Positions 1 to 11,706 of a stretch of 64,000 bases of DNA are shown here, piece after piece. The translations under genes were made by a program, and so were the position numbers. Every line of letters begins with the position of its first letter. Positions within the stretch are counted from its first letter, which is position 1. Source of the DNA: Posidonia oceanica (lineage: Eukaryota > Streptophyta > Magnoliopsida > Alismatales > Posidoniaceae); NCBI GenBank assembly GCA_037176725.1, contig JAZBRS010000076.1:116827001-116891000 (forward strand), written 5' to 3'. A model generated the notes under the pieces. That model was not told where the DNA came from. It did not search any database and saw only the letters and a program-made list of their open reading frames with translations.

Positions 1-654
1 CATGGTTTTATTCGCCGTTTTGATTTCCTGCCTGCATTGCAATTAGGGCAGTGATGCTTACTGCCTGGTGTTCTTATGAACCAGGGCACACCTAGTTCAG
101 AACACTGGCAGTGCTACTGAGCATATAGACTGCACGTTTAATTTCCATCATGCATCTTGGCATACATTTAAGCATGTAATTAAGCAGGTTAAAGCATTCA
201 CTAGGCATTCATAGCATCTATCGCCCTCGGGTGTACAGTAAAGGCAAGCATTTGCCGATATTCCTACATATGCAAGCAAGAAGCCTAGAAAGACCGATTC
301 CAGGCGTGTCGAGGTGCCTAACACCTTCCCTGTGCGTAATAGGAGTCCTTACCCTTTCTCTTGGCCAGTAATGACCATTATGCCCTTATCCTAGGCATAG
401 TCACTTATTTCTGCATAACATGGCATGCATTTGCATGTTTTCATGCATTCCTTGGTTTTCCTCATTTTCTGATTTAATAGTCTAGGTGGCGACTCTGATT
501 TTACCTTGTCCTTTTGTTTTCTTCGCTTTTCTGGTATTTTCGAGTCAAGTTTCCTTCCTTGGATCCACCAACTGTTTGCAGCCCCTCGTCGATCGATGCG
601 TGCGAGCTTTGGCAGCACACTCAGTGTCGCTCCGATGATACCCCAATCACGACA
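1..654 (+). mobile_element. LTR remnant of element C (3' part, truncated by window edge)
   Basis: The sequence matches the last part of the other Tat-type LTRs in this window. It contains the conserved block with GGTGCCTAACACC (about 290-394), an acceptor-like ATTAG followed by GGCAGTGATG (ending at 46), and an LTR-internal copy of the PBS motif TGGCGACTCTG (487-497). It ends with CACGACA at 654. What follows is not a clear PBS but sequence that in element E lies deep in the 3' internal region. I infer that a deletion fused the LTR to the 3' region. It is quite diverged from the 3349-4688 LTR (roughly 75-80% similar by eye), so pairing the two as one element is likely but not proven. Confidence 0.6.
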
Positions 655-2159
655 GTTGGTCCCCGAGGATTTAAGACGTAGGCTATGAAGCTACATCCAT
701 TGCTTCTGCTACCTACATGTAACCAAAGGCTATACTCTGCAAAGCTGAGGCCTCATCCCGAACTAAGAGTGAGAATGAGAGCCACCAACCACAGCACGGC
801 ATGGCATTGCTCGAGGATTGAGAATCTCCTAAATTAGGATGTGCGGGCGCATCCTCTCTCCAAGCAAGTACTTTGAATCCGAAGCCACAAAAAAGAAGCA
901 TAATAATCTAGTTTCCCTTTCTCCTTGTTTTCGAAAATTGGAGTCAAGGACGAGCACTTTTTGCATGACCCTCGCTCAGAGGCTCCGTGCATTTCTAGTT
1001 TTGGCCGCCCACCACATTGGGTGGTCCGTGATGACCAACATGTTCATTATTTGCCACTCTGTGGTGTTACATCATGTGCCCGCTCTGAGACCATTGCACA
1101 CCCATCACGTTGGGTCCTCGCTTTCTCCTCGTTTTCCCTCCCCTTGCATATCGCCAGTTTTTTGGGCCACCCACCATGATGGGCCCCCACGTTCTCTTTT
1201 GCATCTATCCATTGCATTCCCCACCAGCATTGCACGCCCTGCATGGTGAGCCCTCGCTTCCATCCTCCCTGCATGCGGGCTGGCAGCCCTAACTGCCTGG
1301 TTGACGCACGTCAAAATGTCTCCATCAGGTTGGTACCCCTAACTACTCAGTTGGCAAGCACATTAGTTTTGTCTCCATTTTGCATCTCGATGCCAAGGAC
1401 GCTTCAGTTGTCCCCTGGTATCTTCCGCCCAATACCAGGGGCATCTTTTCTGCTGCCCCACGGTATCACATCCCCGTCTGCATCTGGGCTAACACCCTAA
1501 CTGTCACGGGAGCGTCTACGGACCTCTGCCACACCTTCAGGTGTGGTATTCCCATTGCATTTTGCATCCGTGGTTACAAGTCATCCGACTTGTCATCACC
1601 CCTCTTGCCCGATAGACTCGTTGGCCTGTCATCACCCTCGATACCTAGGGCATCTTTGCTGCCCCTTGGAATCATCTCATCCTCCATGGGTTGACACCCC
1701 TAACTGTCACGGGACCATCTAAGGACCTCTGTCACACCTTCGGATGTGGTAGTCCCATCGCATTCCACCCTCTTGGGCTAATAATCCCCAACTATCCGGT
1801 GATGAGTCCGTTAACTCCTCTCGAGCTGATACCCATGCCTATGCGGTGAAGAGTTTGTTAACTCCTCGTAGGGCTGGTACCCCTAACTATCCAGTGATGA
1901 GTCTGTTAGCTCCTCGTAGAGCTGATACCCCTAACTTTCTGGTGATGGGTCCGTTAAATCCTCGGGCTGATAACCTCAACTATTCGGTGATGAGTCCGTC
2001 AACTTATCGCGCCCCTCATCATTGCATTTTGTCATATAGCGTCTCATTACATTGCATAGCATTTTGTCGCATGCATCTCATTACGTGCCATCATGCACGT
2101 AGCATATGTCCCCGATAGAGTCGTCACTCGCATCGCACATCTGCATCGCATTTTTGCCT

Positions 2160-2890
2160 CACCCCAGCGTTGCGTGCTTAGAAATCGAACCCCTGATCCT
2201 GTGTGCTGCTCAAGGTAGCGTCCTCAGCACCCACAACTCCCTTGCAATCTGTCAGCTTTGGATGACACCTGCGGTAGTGCGCGGCCAGAATCGCCTTCTC
2301 GGCATTACATGCTCGGCGTCGCATCACTCTGAATATACACTGCATTCACTGTCACTGCCTTACAACACATTGCATTTATACTGCATCACTAGCATTGCAA
2401 TTTTTCGCATCACCAAGCATTGCATGCACGGAGGTCGAACCCCTGGTTCCATGTATTGCTCAAGGTGGCATTCTCAGCACCCGCAGCTCCCTGTAGTCTG
2501 CCAGCTTAGGATGACGCCCATGGTAGTGCACGACCAGGATCGCTTTCTTGGTATTGCAGGCCCCACATCACATCACATTGCACATGCCACTGCATTACAT
2601 TGCATTACTTTGCATCGCATTTGCACTACATCGCATTTGCATCACACCTGCATTGCATTACACTGCATTCTCATTACGTTGTTATACTCTGTGTAGTCAT
2701 CACACCAACCCCCACATTCCGCATTCCCCGGCATTGCATGCCTGGGAATTGAACACCTGGCTCCGTGTATTGCTTAAGGTGGTATCTTTAGCACCCATAG
2801 CACTTTGCAACCTGCCGGCTTAAGATGACACCTGCGGTAGTGCACGGCCAAGATCGCTTCCTTGGCATTACATGCCCGATATCGCATGCA
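2160..2890 (+). repeat. Three diverged copies of a ~300-bp unit
   Basis: Each copy runs from a GAACCCCTGG-like segment through 'CTCAAGGT..CACCC' and 'GGATGACRCC' to 'CGGCCA(G/A)AATCGC'-like sequence. Copies begin near 2170, 2420 and 2735. The same unit is present three times in element E (47085-47700, opposite orientation). Read on the antisense strand, each copy carries a pol III B-box-like sequence. Confidence 0.55.
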
Positions 2891-3207
2891 CAACCCCAAC
2901 ATCACATGCATAGCATCTGCATCGCCTTCGCTTAGAGCAGAACTCAGCGTATGGCACCCCTACACTAGAGCCATACACCACTCAGCGTACAGCATCGTCA
3001 CCTAGAGTCGGGAGGCTCAGTGACCCGCATCATCGTCTGGCTTTCCCGCACTACCCAGCAACCCTTAGCATTGCATCATCCACAACATCCTCACACACGC
3101 ATGCATCGCCCGTGTCGCCCCAACGGAGTACAGCGTAATGAGCATTAGCATAAACATCACACCCTGCATTAGCATCGCGTCAGCATCAACATTTGCATTG
3201 CGGCAAC

Positions 3208-3246
3208 GAGTCACGATTTTCGGTGCATCCACCGATTAAACGACTC
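3208..3246 (+). other. Conserved two-part RNA hairpin upstream of the PPT (element C copy)
   Basis: The inner stem is TCGGTG (3220-3225) with CACCGA (3230-3235) around a CATC loop. The outer stem is GAGTC (3208-3212) with GACTC (3242-3246). Elements A (28129-28167) and E (46618-46656) have the same fold with different bases. Confidence 0.6.
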
Positions 3247-3335
3247 ACACCAACAGCAACATTGGCCTCCCACCAGCGTCAAGAGGGGTGTCTTGTCAAC
3301 CCTGAGCCACGGTCTCGCTACGCTTGACCTCGCTT

Positions 3336-3344
3336 AGGGAGGGG
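3336..3344 (+). other. Polypurine tract of element C
   Basis: AGGGAGGGG lies four bases before the TG of the LTR at 3349. The same tract occupies the same position in A and E. It is the expected plus-strand DNA primer site. Confidence 0.75.
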
Positions 3345-3348
3345 CATT

Positions 3349-4688
3349 TGTAGACACCCCAATCTAATGCCCAGTTGACAGATTTCATCCAGAGGAGCGT
3401 GCTCGGAAGCATCGGACACCACCTTTGACCCAAACCAAGCCCAACACCCCGAAACCAACCCAAAACCTACCCAAACCCAGTTTACACCAAAGCCCAGGCC
3501 TATTAATAGCCCAACACACCCTGTAGCAATCCCTGTTAAGTTAGGAGGATGTTGTCACCTGTCCTAGCGGCGACTCATGCCGTCGCCTGTCCTAGCGGTG
3601 ACTCATGCTGTTGCCTCTTATAGCAGTGACTAGTGTAGTTGCCGTGTTGAGCGGCAACAATGCCCTCTTCCTGCTCGAGCCCCAGCCGCACGTTTTCAAA
3701 CTCACCGCGTGCACGAACTGCTTGCCGCCAACTGTCACCTCCCTAATAGGAGGAGGACTTTCGTGACCCCTGCCACCCTATGACACTTACTCCCTGTCAC
3801 CCTCCATCACCTCAGACCTGACGCCAACCGCCCTACCACCGTCCTCCCCGTGTAGGCCTCGCTGATAAAACCAAAGAGAACCCAACCCATTTTCCGGCTG
3901 TGAACCACCATAGGAGAATTCCGAGAGAACTAGTGAGCACCCAGCCTCCCCGAGTGATCATGAGTGTTCCCCCACATGTGAGAAGCGATCCCAAGTGTTC
4001 CCTAGCCTCCTGGTTGCCTCCGAGCTCGCTGTCCGTCCACCGAACCCATCTCCGACCGACAAACAAGGCAGCACCATGCGTTCACCCTCGCGCAGCTCCA
4101 GCCAACCAATAGGGCGATGATGCTTACTGTTTGGACTTCTTTAGAACCATGGTACGCCCGATTTTGATACCAATAGTGCCATTGAGCACATAGATCATAT
4201 GTTTTGTTTTCCCTCATGCATCATGGCATTAAGCATACATTTAAGCTTATTAAAGCATTCATAGCATGGCATAGCATTCCTTGCCTACGGGCATACAGTT
4301 AATGGCAAGCACTGTCGACATTTCCACATATGCAAGCGAAAAGCCTAGAAAGACCGATTCTAGGCATATGGGGGTGCCTAACACCTTCCCCAGGCGTAAC
4401 TGGAGTCCTAACCCTTTCTTTTGCCTGTAATGACCATTATGCCTTTATCCTAGGCACGAGTCATATTTTTGCATAACATTGCATGCATTTGCATGTTTTT
4501 CATGCTTTCTTCGATTTTCCTCGTCTTCCGATTTAATAGACTAGGTGGCAACTCCATTTTTGTCTTATCTTTTGTTCTTCTTCGCCGTTTCCTAGTGTTT
4601 TTGAGTCGTGTGTCCTCCCTCTGATTGCACCAATGTCGTGGCCAATCACTCTTGGGCCCTCGCTGGTCCGGAAGCCCGTGCGATCACA
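3349..4688 (+). mobile_element. 3' LTR of element C
   Basis: The LTR starts TGTAGACACC right after the polypurine tract and ends ...GCGATCACA where element B's RT reading frame resumes on the other strand, giving TG...CA ends and 1340 bp. The conserved LTR block is at about 4341-4456 and a degenerate PBS-like motif is near 4551. The 3550-3660 segment has repeated GTCGCC/GGCGAC inverted pairs. C therefore lies inside B's RT, with its 5' end left of the window. Confidence 0.75.
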
Positions 4689-4693
4689 ATACT
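4689..4693. repeat. Candidate 5-bp target duplication of C (right copy)
   Basis: ATACT directly follows the CA end of the C LTR and fits element B's RT codons. The left copy would be outside the window, so this is unconfirmed. Confidence 0.4.
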
Positions 4694-5591
4694 GCAGTCG
4701 TCCCAACAGACCTCGGACCTCCTTCTCACTTGTAGGGGGTGGCTTCTCTATGATAGCCAGAGCTTTGCTGGGATCCACCTCGATTCCCCTATAGTCTAGC
4801 AGTTTTCTGGATGATATGCTAAATACACACTTGTTGGGATTGAGCTGGAGCTTGTATCGCCTCAGGTGGTCGAATAGCTTCTTCAAGCAAGCGAGGTGAT
4901 CCTCGGACTCTTTGGATTTAGCGATCATGTCGTCCACATAGACCTCCACTTCTTGGTGCATCACGTCATGGAACAAAGCAGTCATGGCCCTCTAATAAGT
5001 CACCCTAGTGTTCTTGAGTCCGAATGGCATCACTCTGTAGCAGAAGACTCCCCAGGGGGTGATGAAGGATGCCTTTTCCATGTCCTCTTTTGTCATTCTG
5101 ATCTAATTGTAGCCTGAGAAACCATCCATGAATGACAGCATCTTGTGCCTTGCAGTGTTGTCGACCAGAACGTCGATGTGCAGTAAGGGAAAGTCGTCCT
5201 TTGGACTGGCATTGTTTAGGTCGCTGTAATCTATGCACATACAGACCCGATCATCCTTCTTGGGCACCGATATGACGTTTGCCAGCCATTCTAGATATAG
5301 GACGACCTTAAGAAAGCTGGCATTGTGCTGTCTCATGATTTTCTCTTTGAGTATCAATAGCCATTGTGTTCTCCATCACCTAAGCTTCTGCTTGACTGGC
5401 TTCGCGTCTGGCTTCAATGGTAGTGTATGTACCACTACTTCGACATCCAGCCCGACCATGTCGTCATGGCTCCAAGCAAAGACATCTGTATACTCTTTGA
5501 GGAAGGCTATGAATTCTTGTCTGGCTTGGGGTGATAGCTTGGCATTGATGTGGACTTCTTTGACGTCTTCAGCTATGCTGATGTTGACGCA
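4689..5591 (-). pseudogene. Element B reverse transcriptase, broken (C-terminal part)
   Basis: On the minus strand this reads as a Tat-type RT about 70-75% like that of element A. It has VPKKD, IDYSDLNNASPKDD, the first catalytic aspartate in MDGFSGYN, the intact tryptophan of FITPWGVF, and the YVDD box in EVYVDDMIAK. In-frame TAG codons at 5103-5105 and 4992-4994 lie where A has CAG glutamine codons (19399 and 19510). Homology stops at LLGRLQY because element C is inserted there, so the rest of pol lies left of the window. It is a non-functional relic. Confidence 0.85.
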
Positions 5592-6252
5592 CTATGTCTC
5601 TTCTTTGACAAGCAGATTCATCCCTTCTAGTTCATCGTCATAAGGCTGGAACTCAGGCAGACATTCATCATCCTCATCTACGCCTGTATCGTCCTCTTCT
5701 TCAAATGCTATAAGTTCTGAGAGGATCTCCTTCTCGAAAGTGGGATCTGTGATATCAAAAGAGCATATATGTTCTGCCTCCTGGCCCTGATGATGCCTCA
5801 GGATGATCACTCTCACTTTGGTGTTTCTAAAGGTACAATGAGCGACCTCTGCTCCAATTGCCTCTGGACTCACCGACTAGTCATATCTCTGTGCCTCTTC
5901 TACTACTGCCACTGCTCTGGCTGTTTCTATTGGTGCTGCTTCTGCTTTCGCATTTTCTGATGTACTAGCAGAAAATACCTCGAACTGGCGGTTGTCTGCT
6001 CGTTGATAAATCAGACTGCTTCCGCTTGTTGCATTGCCTGAGTGGGGCATGCGCTGCGTAAACCATCTAGACCCGCCTCCCGGCTGCGGAGTTATCAACT
6101 CAACTGGTCTAGTGGGCGATGGTGCAACCGATTCCTCCAAGACCATGATGGCTAAATGCACTTATTGCTGGTGGGAATCTGTGGGCTCGTGATCTGTAAT
6201 CACCACCTTCTCTTTCCTTATGATGTCTTGTTCTGCGGCGTCCTCTGCCATC
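5592..6252 (-). pseudogene. Element B spacer between protease and RT (left half)
   Basis: The minus-strand reading matches element A's spacer, including an IMVLEESVAPSP-like stretch, GGSRWF, and the acidic SFDITDPTFEKEILSEL region before RT. An in-frame stop follows HQQ. The frame continues across element A at 34102, which shows that A landed inside this spacer. The function of the spacer is unknown. Confidence 0.75.
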
Positions 6253-6257
6253 GCTGC
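6253..6257. repeat. Target site duplication of element A, left copy
   Basis: GCTGC immediately precedes the TG of the 5' LTR and is repeated at 34102-34106 right after the CA of the 3' LTR. Confidence 0.9.
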
Positions 6258-8154
6258 TGTTGACACCCCATCTTGGCAGGCTTGGACCCTTGGAGCCCTC
6301 TTGATTGCTGGATCAAACCCCAACCAAACCCTAACCCTAGTCCTCCTCTCTACCCTTCAAAAACAGCCTGTCTTGGCCTAAACCTTTACCCCCCTTCCCA
6401 ACCTCAAAACCTAACCAAAATTCATAGGAAAACCCACCACTATCCACTCAACAAACCTACCCAAAAACCTAGGAATTTCCAAGCCTGACCCATTCCCAAA
6501 AATCCTAGAAAACTTAGGTGAAACTATCCTTTTTCTACACCTTGAAACCCCTCCAAAATCTCCTTAAAATCGAACCAACACCTCAGACCCAAGACTTCAA
6601 ACCCTAGACTACCCACCCACCAATTTTCACCCCATTCCAAGACCATTAAGACCCTCTTTCACCTAAATTATCCTTTTCTCTCTCCGGGATTATCATTTTC
6701 TCTCTCCTCTCTCTCTCCTGATTATCATCTCCCTTTTTCCCCCCTTCTCATCCTTTTTTGGGTCTGGCTGTGGGCCCCCTCTGTGCTTCTATCCCTCCTC
6801 TATTTTATCCTGATTTTTACTTTATTTTTAAACACTCTTTCTGAATTTTTAAAAATCGTTTTCCCCCAACCTATCTTTTCCCCTTTTATTCCCCTTTTTA
6901 TTCCATTTCTTCCCTCCTTCTCTTCTCCTTTTCTCCCTTTTGCAAAAATCCACAAAAACCCATAAAAATCTGTAAAATCTCAAAACATAAAACAAACAAA
7001 TCAGTGCACTAAGGAAAACAATTAAAAATGTTAAACAAGCAATTAACAACTTAAACTTAACTTAAGCAAGCTAAAAAGAAAACCAAGCATGCAAACTAAA
7101 AAATGCAAAACAAATCAAAAGAAAACGCTGAAAAATCAAGGAAAAAGCTAAAATGAAATCAAAACCCACCAAAGGTAAAAACCCATCAGAGGAATTAAAA
7201 AAAAACCCAAAAAGAAGAATTAAAAAATCAAATACTAGAACAAGTAATTAAGAAAGGCAAAAGACTTAACCTAATAAACATAAGAAAAACAAGTAAAAAC
7301 TTAATTAAAAAAAGAAAAGAAAACACATCTGAAAAGCTTAAAAACACCCTATCAAACCAGAAAAATCCAACTAAAAACTTCAAGAAAAAACAATAAATAA
7401 AAAATCAAGACATAACTTAAAAGACTTAAGAAGGAAAAACCCTAAGAAGACTACAACTTTAAAATCTAAAACCAACCCCAAATTAACACGAAATAAATCC
7501 TAAAAAATCCTAATCAATATCCTAAGTGTCCAACAAGGGAAATAAAATTTTTAAAACAATTTAAAAACGGTTTAACAAACATTTAATCAAGTGAAAATCA
7601 ATTAAGAACAAAACCAAGGTCCTAAAACCCTAATCAAGCCCAAAACACATTAATCTACTCAAGATGACCATTAAAAATCTTAATTAAAATCCTAATCTGC
7701 AGCAAAACTCTTCTAATATTTTTATTTATTTTTACCTATTTTATTTCCCCATCCTACCCCCTCTTTCTTTCTTATTTCCCTTCTTTCTTTCTTACTTTTC
7801 CTTACTGGGCTCAACCCAGCCCGTTTCTTTTTTTCTTTATTTTTCTATGCTTTTTCTCGGCCCGCAGCAGTCCGGCCCATGCCTCTTCTTCTTCCTTCTT
7901 CTTCCTCAGCTCAGCGTTTTTCTTCAGCATTTTCTCTCCCGCGACCGGCTGCAACAGCTCTCCCTCCACCCATTCAAATTTCGAAGCCTTCAATCCTTTC
8001 ATCTACAGCGTCCGCCGCTCTCTCATCTCTCAGCACCGATTCCGGGAGGCTTTAATTGCCTGTCGTCTCGCCGGCATTCGCTTCTTGTCTGCTGCAGTAC
8101 TCACGCCGGAGAAATTCGAAAATCACCAGCGCGCGCACCGGCAGCCCTCGGCCT

Positions 8155-8162
8155 GATATAAG
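8155..8162 (+). promoter_or_regulatory. Candidate TATA box in the A 5' LTR
   Basis: GATATAAG is followed by a pyrimidine-rich stretch. If it is used, U3 is about 1.9 kb and R plus U5 about 3.9 kb. The 3' LTR copy is at 30177-30184. The assignment rests on motif and position only. Confidence 0.4.
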
Positions 8163-10699
8163 TGCCCAATTCTCCCCTCCTTCGAACACCTTTTTTTGCC
8201 ATCCGAGAGTGAGTGCCAGACCAGAGAGGAACCCAGAGTTGAATCCAATTCCAGAGAGCCATTTCCTTTGCAATTCTTCCACCTGCAACTCATCCCTTTT
8301 CTTCTCTGTCTCCTCCACTTCCAGAAGAGAGAGTGGCCAGAGAGAGTGGTTTGGGAGTCACCTCTGCATCCCGGAGAGAGACTCCAATCCCCCAGCCTCC
8401 TCCACCCAATTCCCTTCCCTTTCTCTGCCGAAACCTTCAGCAAAACCTCCTCTCCCTTTTCCAGTAAACCAGACCCACCTCCTGCCATCACACTTCTCCC
8501 CTTTGCTTCCCCAATCTCACCCAACACCTGATACTCTTCCTCCAACATTTGCCGGCCATTCCACCACCTAAAACCTCCCAGAGACACCCTGATCACCAGA
8601 CCTGCAACCCAACTCCATTCTCTCACAATTCCCATCACTCCAGCCCGCGGCTCCCTCCCAAACTTCACCCAGCTACTCACCAGGCCTCCACCCTTCCAAA
8701 GCCCCCGGCCTCGAACCCAACCGCTCACCACAGCTTCCAAACTCCACCACAAACACTTACACCACTCACTGATCAGAAAACCGGCCGACTTCCAATCTCC
8801 ACCTACAGCCTCCCAAAAAACAATTCAACCACCCAGAACCACTCCCCGCACCTCCAGCAATCTCCCAGAACGCTCCATCCAAGCCGACGAGCAGCGGACA
8901 CCTCCCTCGACCTCCGGCAGCATCCTCTGAACCCAGAAAAGCCGAAACGTTACCTGAGCTGTAGAACTTCGGTCCGGTCGATCAGGAAGCACCGGAGGGA
9001 CGTTCTGAAGCGATTCCAACCTCCGCGAGCAGCCGGCGACGTCTGCAGCGACCGGACGGCCTCCACCGGCGACAGCTGAAGCCACTGACGTCGGGGGAAC
9101 GACTCAGGCGCAGGAAAAGGTAATCACTGCTTCCCCTAGCTTCCTCTCCTTCTTCTCTTGCTTCCCCAGCCTTTAGAATAGGCTTTCCGGTCCTCCTGCT
9201 CCGTCATCAGCTCACCGGACAGTCCTCCTTCTCCGGCGCCGGCTGCTTTTCCTCCGGACACTCCGACCAGCAGAGCGAGCTCCAGTCGACTCCCGGAGTT
9301 CCGGACGATCGCCGACGTCGCTCTTCGCCTTCCCGCGCATCCTCAGCCTCCCCTGTCGACGGCACGAGCTCTGGAAGCTTTGTGCTACAGTGCTCGTCGC
9401 CGTCGACGATCAACACTGTTCATTTATTTTTCTTCAGTATAGTTTTAGGTGTAAATATTGCATGTTTAACTTAAGTTTTTCAATTTTTGCACTTTAGTCC
9501 TTATTTCATTTATTCTGCTTGGTTTTTAATTAAATACTATGCTAAATTGCATAATCTGTTTATAGTTTTCAATATTTGCAAGTAGATCCATTTACTGTGC
9601 TGTGCTGTTATAATATTTTGTAGTTTAGTCCGCCTGTTTTCTTTTTTTGCACTTAAGTCCTACACCAAGTCAGTTCATTTATTTACTTATATTTTACCAT
9701 ACTGCATTGCATCCTGGCCCCTTGCATGTTTTTATTTTTGCATTTAAGTCCATGCACTGTAGAAACTTAGGTTCTGATTTTTATTTTTGATTGATGCATT
9801 GCATATTTGCCCCTCTGCTTTATCATATTTGCAGTTAGGTCCATTTTAAATGGACAGTAACTATGCTGCATGCATTTTAACTTACTGCATTGCATTTTTA
9901 ACCCCATATTTTCCAGAAATTGCACTGTGGTCCTGTCATTTAAATTCCAGAGCATGTTTTCCATACTAAATTGCATTTCCAGCCCCTACATGATTTCAAA
10001 ACTACACTTAGGTCCCTGCATGCTTTAAAAAATCATGTGAAAAGACCATTTTGCCCCTAGGTTGCATTTTAGCCCCTATGCCTACCAAATTTCATACAGA
10101 CCTTCCACTAGTACCCCCAGACTCCCCAGGACCTTGTTTTCTGGAAAATTTGCATTTTAGACCCTAGATTTTTTCAAAATTGCACTCTGACCCCTTTTGG
10201 TTTCAAAATCTCTTTCAAAGCATACCTTCTTTTCAAAACACCTTTCTGAGCCTAGTTTTTTGCCAAATAGAACCTTGTCTTCCCCTGTTTTCAAAATCCT
10301 CTCCTGTGGAACCCTGTTTTCTGGGAAATTTGCATTTTTTAGCCCCTCTTCTTTTTCAAAATACTTTCTGAAATCCTAGGTTTTTCCCAGTTTCTTTTCT
10401 TTGCTTTTTCTTGCTTTTGCATGCATTCTGCATCCATTTAGTCTTGCATTTTAGCATCTTCTTGCACACACTTAGCACTTCTAGCTCCCTTTCACTTGGG
10501 AGGACCTTTTTGCACATCCCTAGGACCTCTTGAACACCTAGATCTGTTCTCCTCCCCTGTTCTGGCCCTTCTGCCTTGGAGCTGCGATATCTTCCAATCC
10601 GGCCATTGGATCTTCTCAAGTGAGCTGCCCAGGCGACCGCAGTAAAGCGCTCTTCAGCATGGACCAGGCAGATTTCAGATCAGGCTCCCGAATCTCCAG

Positions 10700-11504
10700 G
10701 TATGTCCTCTTGAACCCCTGCATTGCATTCATTTGCATGCCATCTGCACAGTTTTCCTTGTTTTCGCTTTCTGTCTCTTTGAGCATGTAGAATAGGACTT
10801 CCCCTTTCTGCTTGTCTATTCAAATCCTCGTTTCGCGTTTCTCTGTGTGTTTCGTGTTGCGTTCTCCCTGGATTTGCCACTTTATGTGACTTTCTTCCCC
10901 TTTTTCCACGATCCGATCGCATCGCGAGCTTTGGGCAGCATGCGAGACACACCGTGGAACGGTTTAGTGGGAAACAGTCGCAAAGAGGTGGTAATCCCTC
11001 CATTTGCCCCTTCTCCCCTCAGTAGGTCTTCACACCTACTCTGAGTGGTCCTAAACAGCGTTTGTTCTTATACACACGTTGTCTTGCCTCCCCTTTGACC
11101 CCTTTTAATCTCTTTCTGCATTCTTGCATTTGCATGGCTTTTTCCGAGGTTTTTGCTTCGCTGTTTTGGCACCGTTTTGCGTGCCCTTCTGTTTTCTTGT
11201 CTCGTTTTGCGCACTGTCTTGCCTTCTCGTTCGTTTTGCGTGCCGGTTTTATTCTTTCGCTCTGTTTTGCATGCCATTCTGTTTTCTCGTCCTGTTTTGC
11301 GTGCCCTTCTGTTTTCTTGTCTCGTTTTGCGTGCTGCCTTGTTTTCTGCTCATTTTGCGTGCCGATTTCGCTCTTTTGCATCGTTTTGCGTGCGTTGCTC
11401 ATTTCTCGCCTCGTTTTGCGTGTTTTGCGCCATTTTCTCTTGCATGTCGATCGCATTGCATGGCTTTCACGCTGTTTTGTTTTCTCGCTTGCATCTGCAT
11501 ATAG
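10700..11504 (+). other. Candidate intron inside the 5' LTR of A
   Basis: CTCCAG/GTATGT at 10700 is a good plant donor. The acceptor GCATATAG/GGC at 11504 follows a T-rich run. LTRs of a different family have the same boundaries with donor AAG/GTAAGT (40334 to 39651, and 62901 to 62091, minus strand). The interval is 0.7-0.8 kb in all of them and holds a 30-bp tandem array. Splicing would shorten the untranslated leader without touching gag. No transcript evidence is available here. Confidence 0.5.
11172..11430 (+). repeat. ~30-bp tandem array within the LTR candidate intron
   Basis: About nine units contain CGTTTTGCGTGCC, spaced 28-31 bp apart. A homologous array lies at 62170-62440 (about nine units, minus strand), and a shorter one of about four units is near 39750-39860. 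Because the period is a multiple of three, it keeps long spurious frames open. Confidence 0.8.
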
Positions 11505-11706
11505 GGCTGTGATGCTTACTGCCTGGAGTTCTCACGAGCTAGGTTACGCCTGGTTCGGAACACAGACAGCGCAGCTGAGCACTTAGAGAGCACGTTTACT
11601 TCCTTGCATTGTTTCTTCCCACTTAGAGCACTCCTTGAGCATTCATTTAGGCATTCATAGGCACATAGGCATTCAATCCTGCATCTTTCTGCATATGCGA
11701 GCGTAA

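Larger units (their letters stand above)
655..3348 (+). mobile_element. Non-coding 3' internal region of element C
   Basis: No coding ORF is supported. From about 655 to 1300 the sequence is homologous, in sense orientation, to 48740-49250 of element E read on the minus strand. Between 1800 and 2010 there are repeated small hairpin units of the GAGT-N6-ACTC and GATA-N8-TATC types. From about 2160 to 2890 a unit of roughly 300 bp occurs three times (near 2170, 2420 and 2735). Gag and pol are absent, so C is a deletion derivative. The last 150 bp before the polypurine tract match those of A and E closely. Confidence 0.6.

Noticed and set aside
4608..4799. Small plus-strand ORF at the C/B boundary
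   Set aside because: It crosses the junction between the C LTR and the antisense of B's RT.
8123..8752. 209-codon antisense frame, with 171- and 176-codon sense frames in the LTR
   Set aside because: They lie in GC-rich, stop-poor LTR sequence, are open on both strands, have no motifs and overlap each other.
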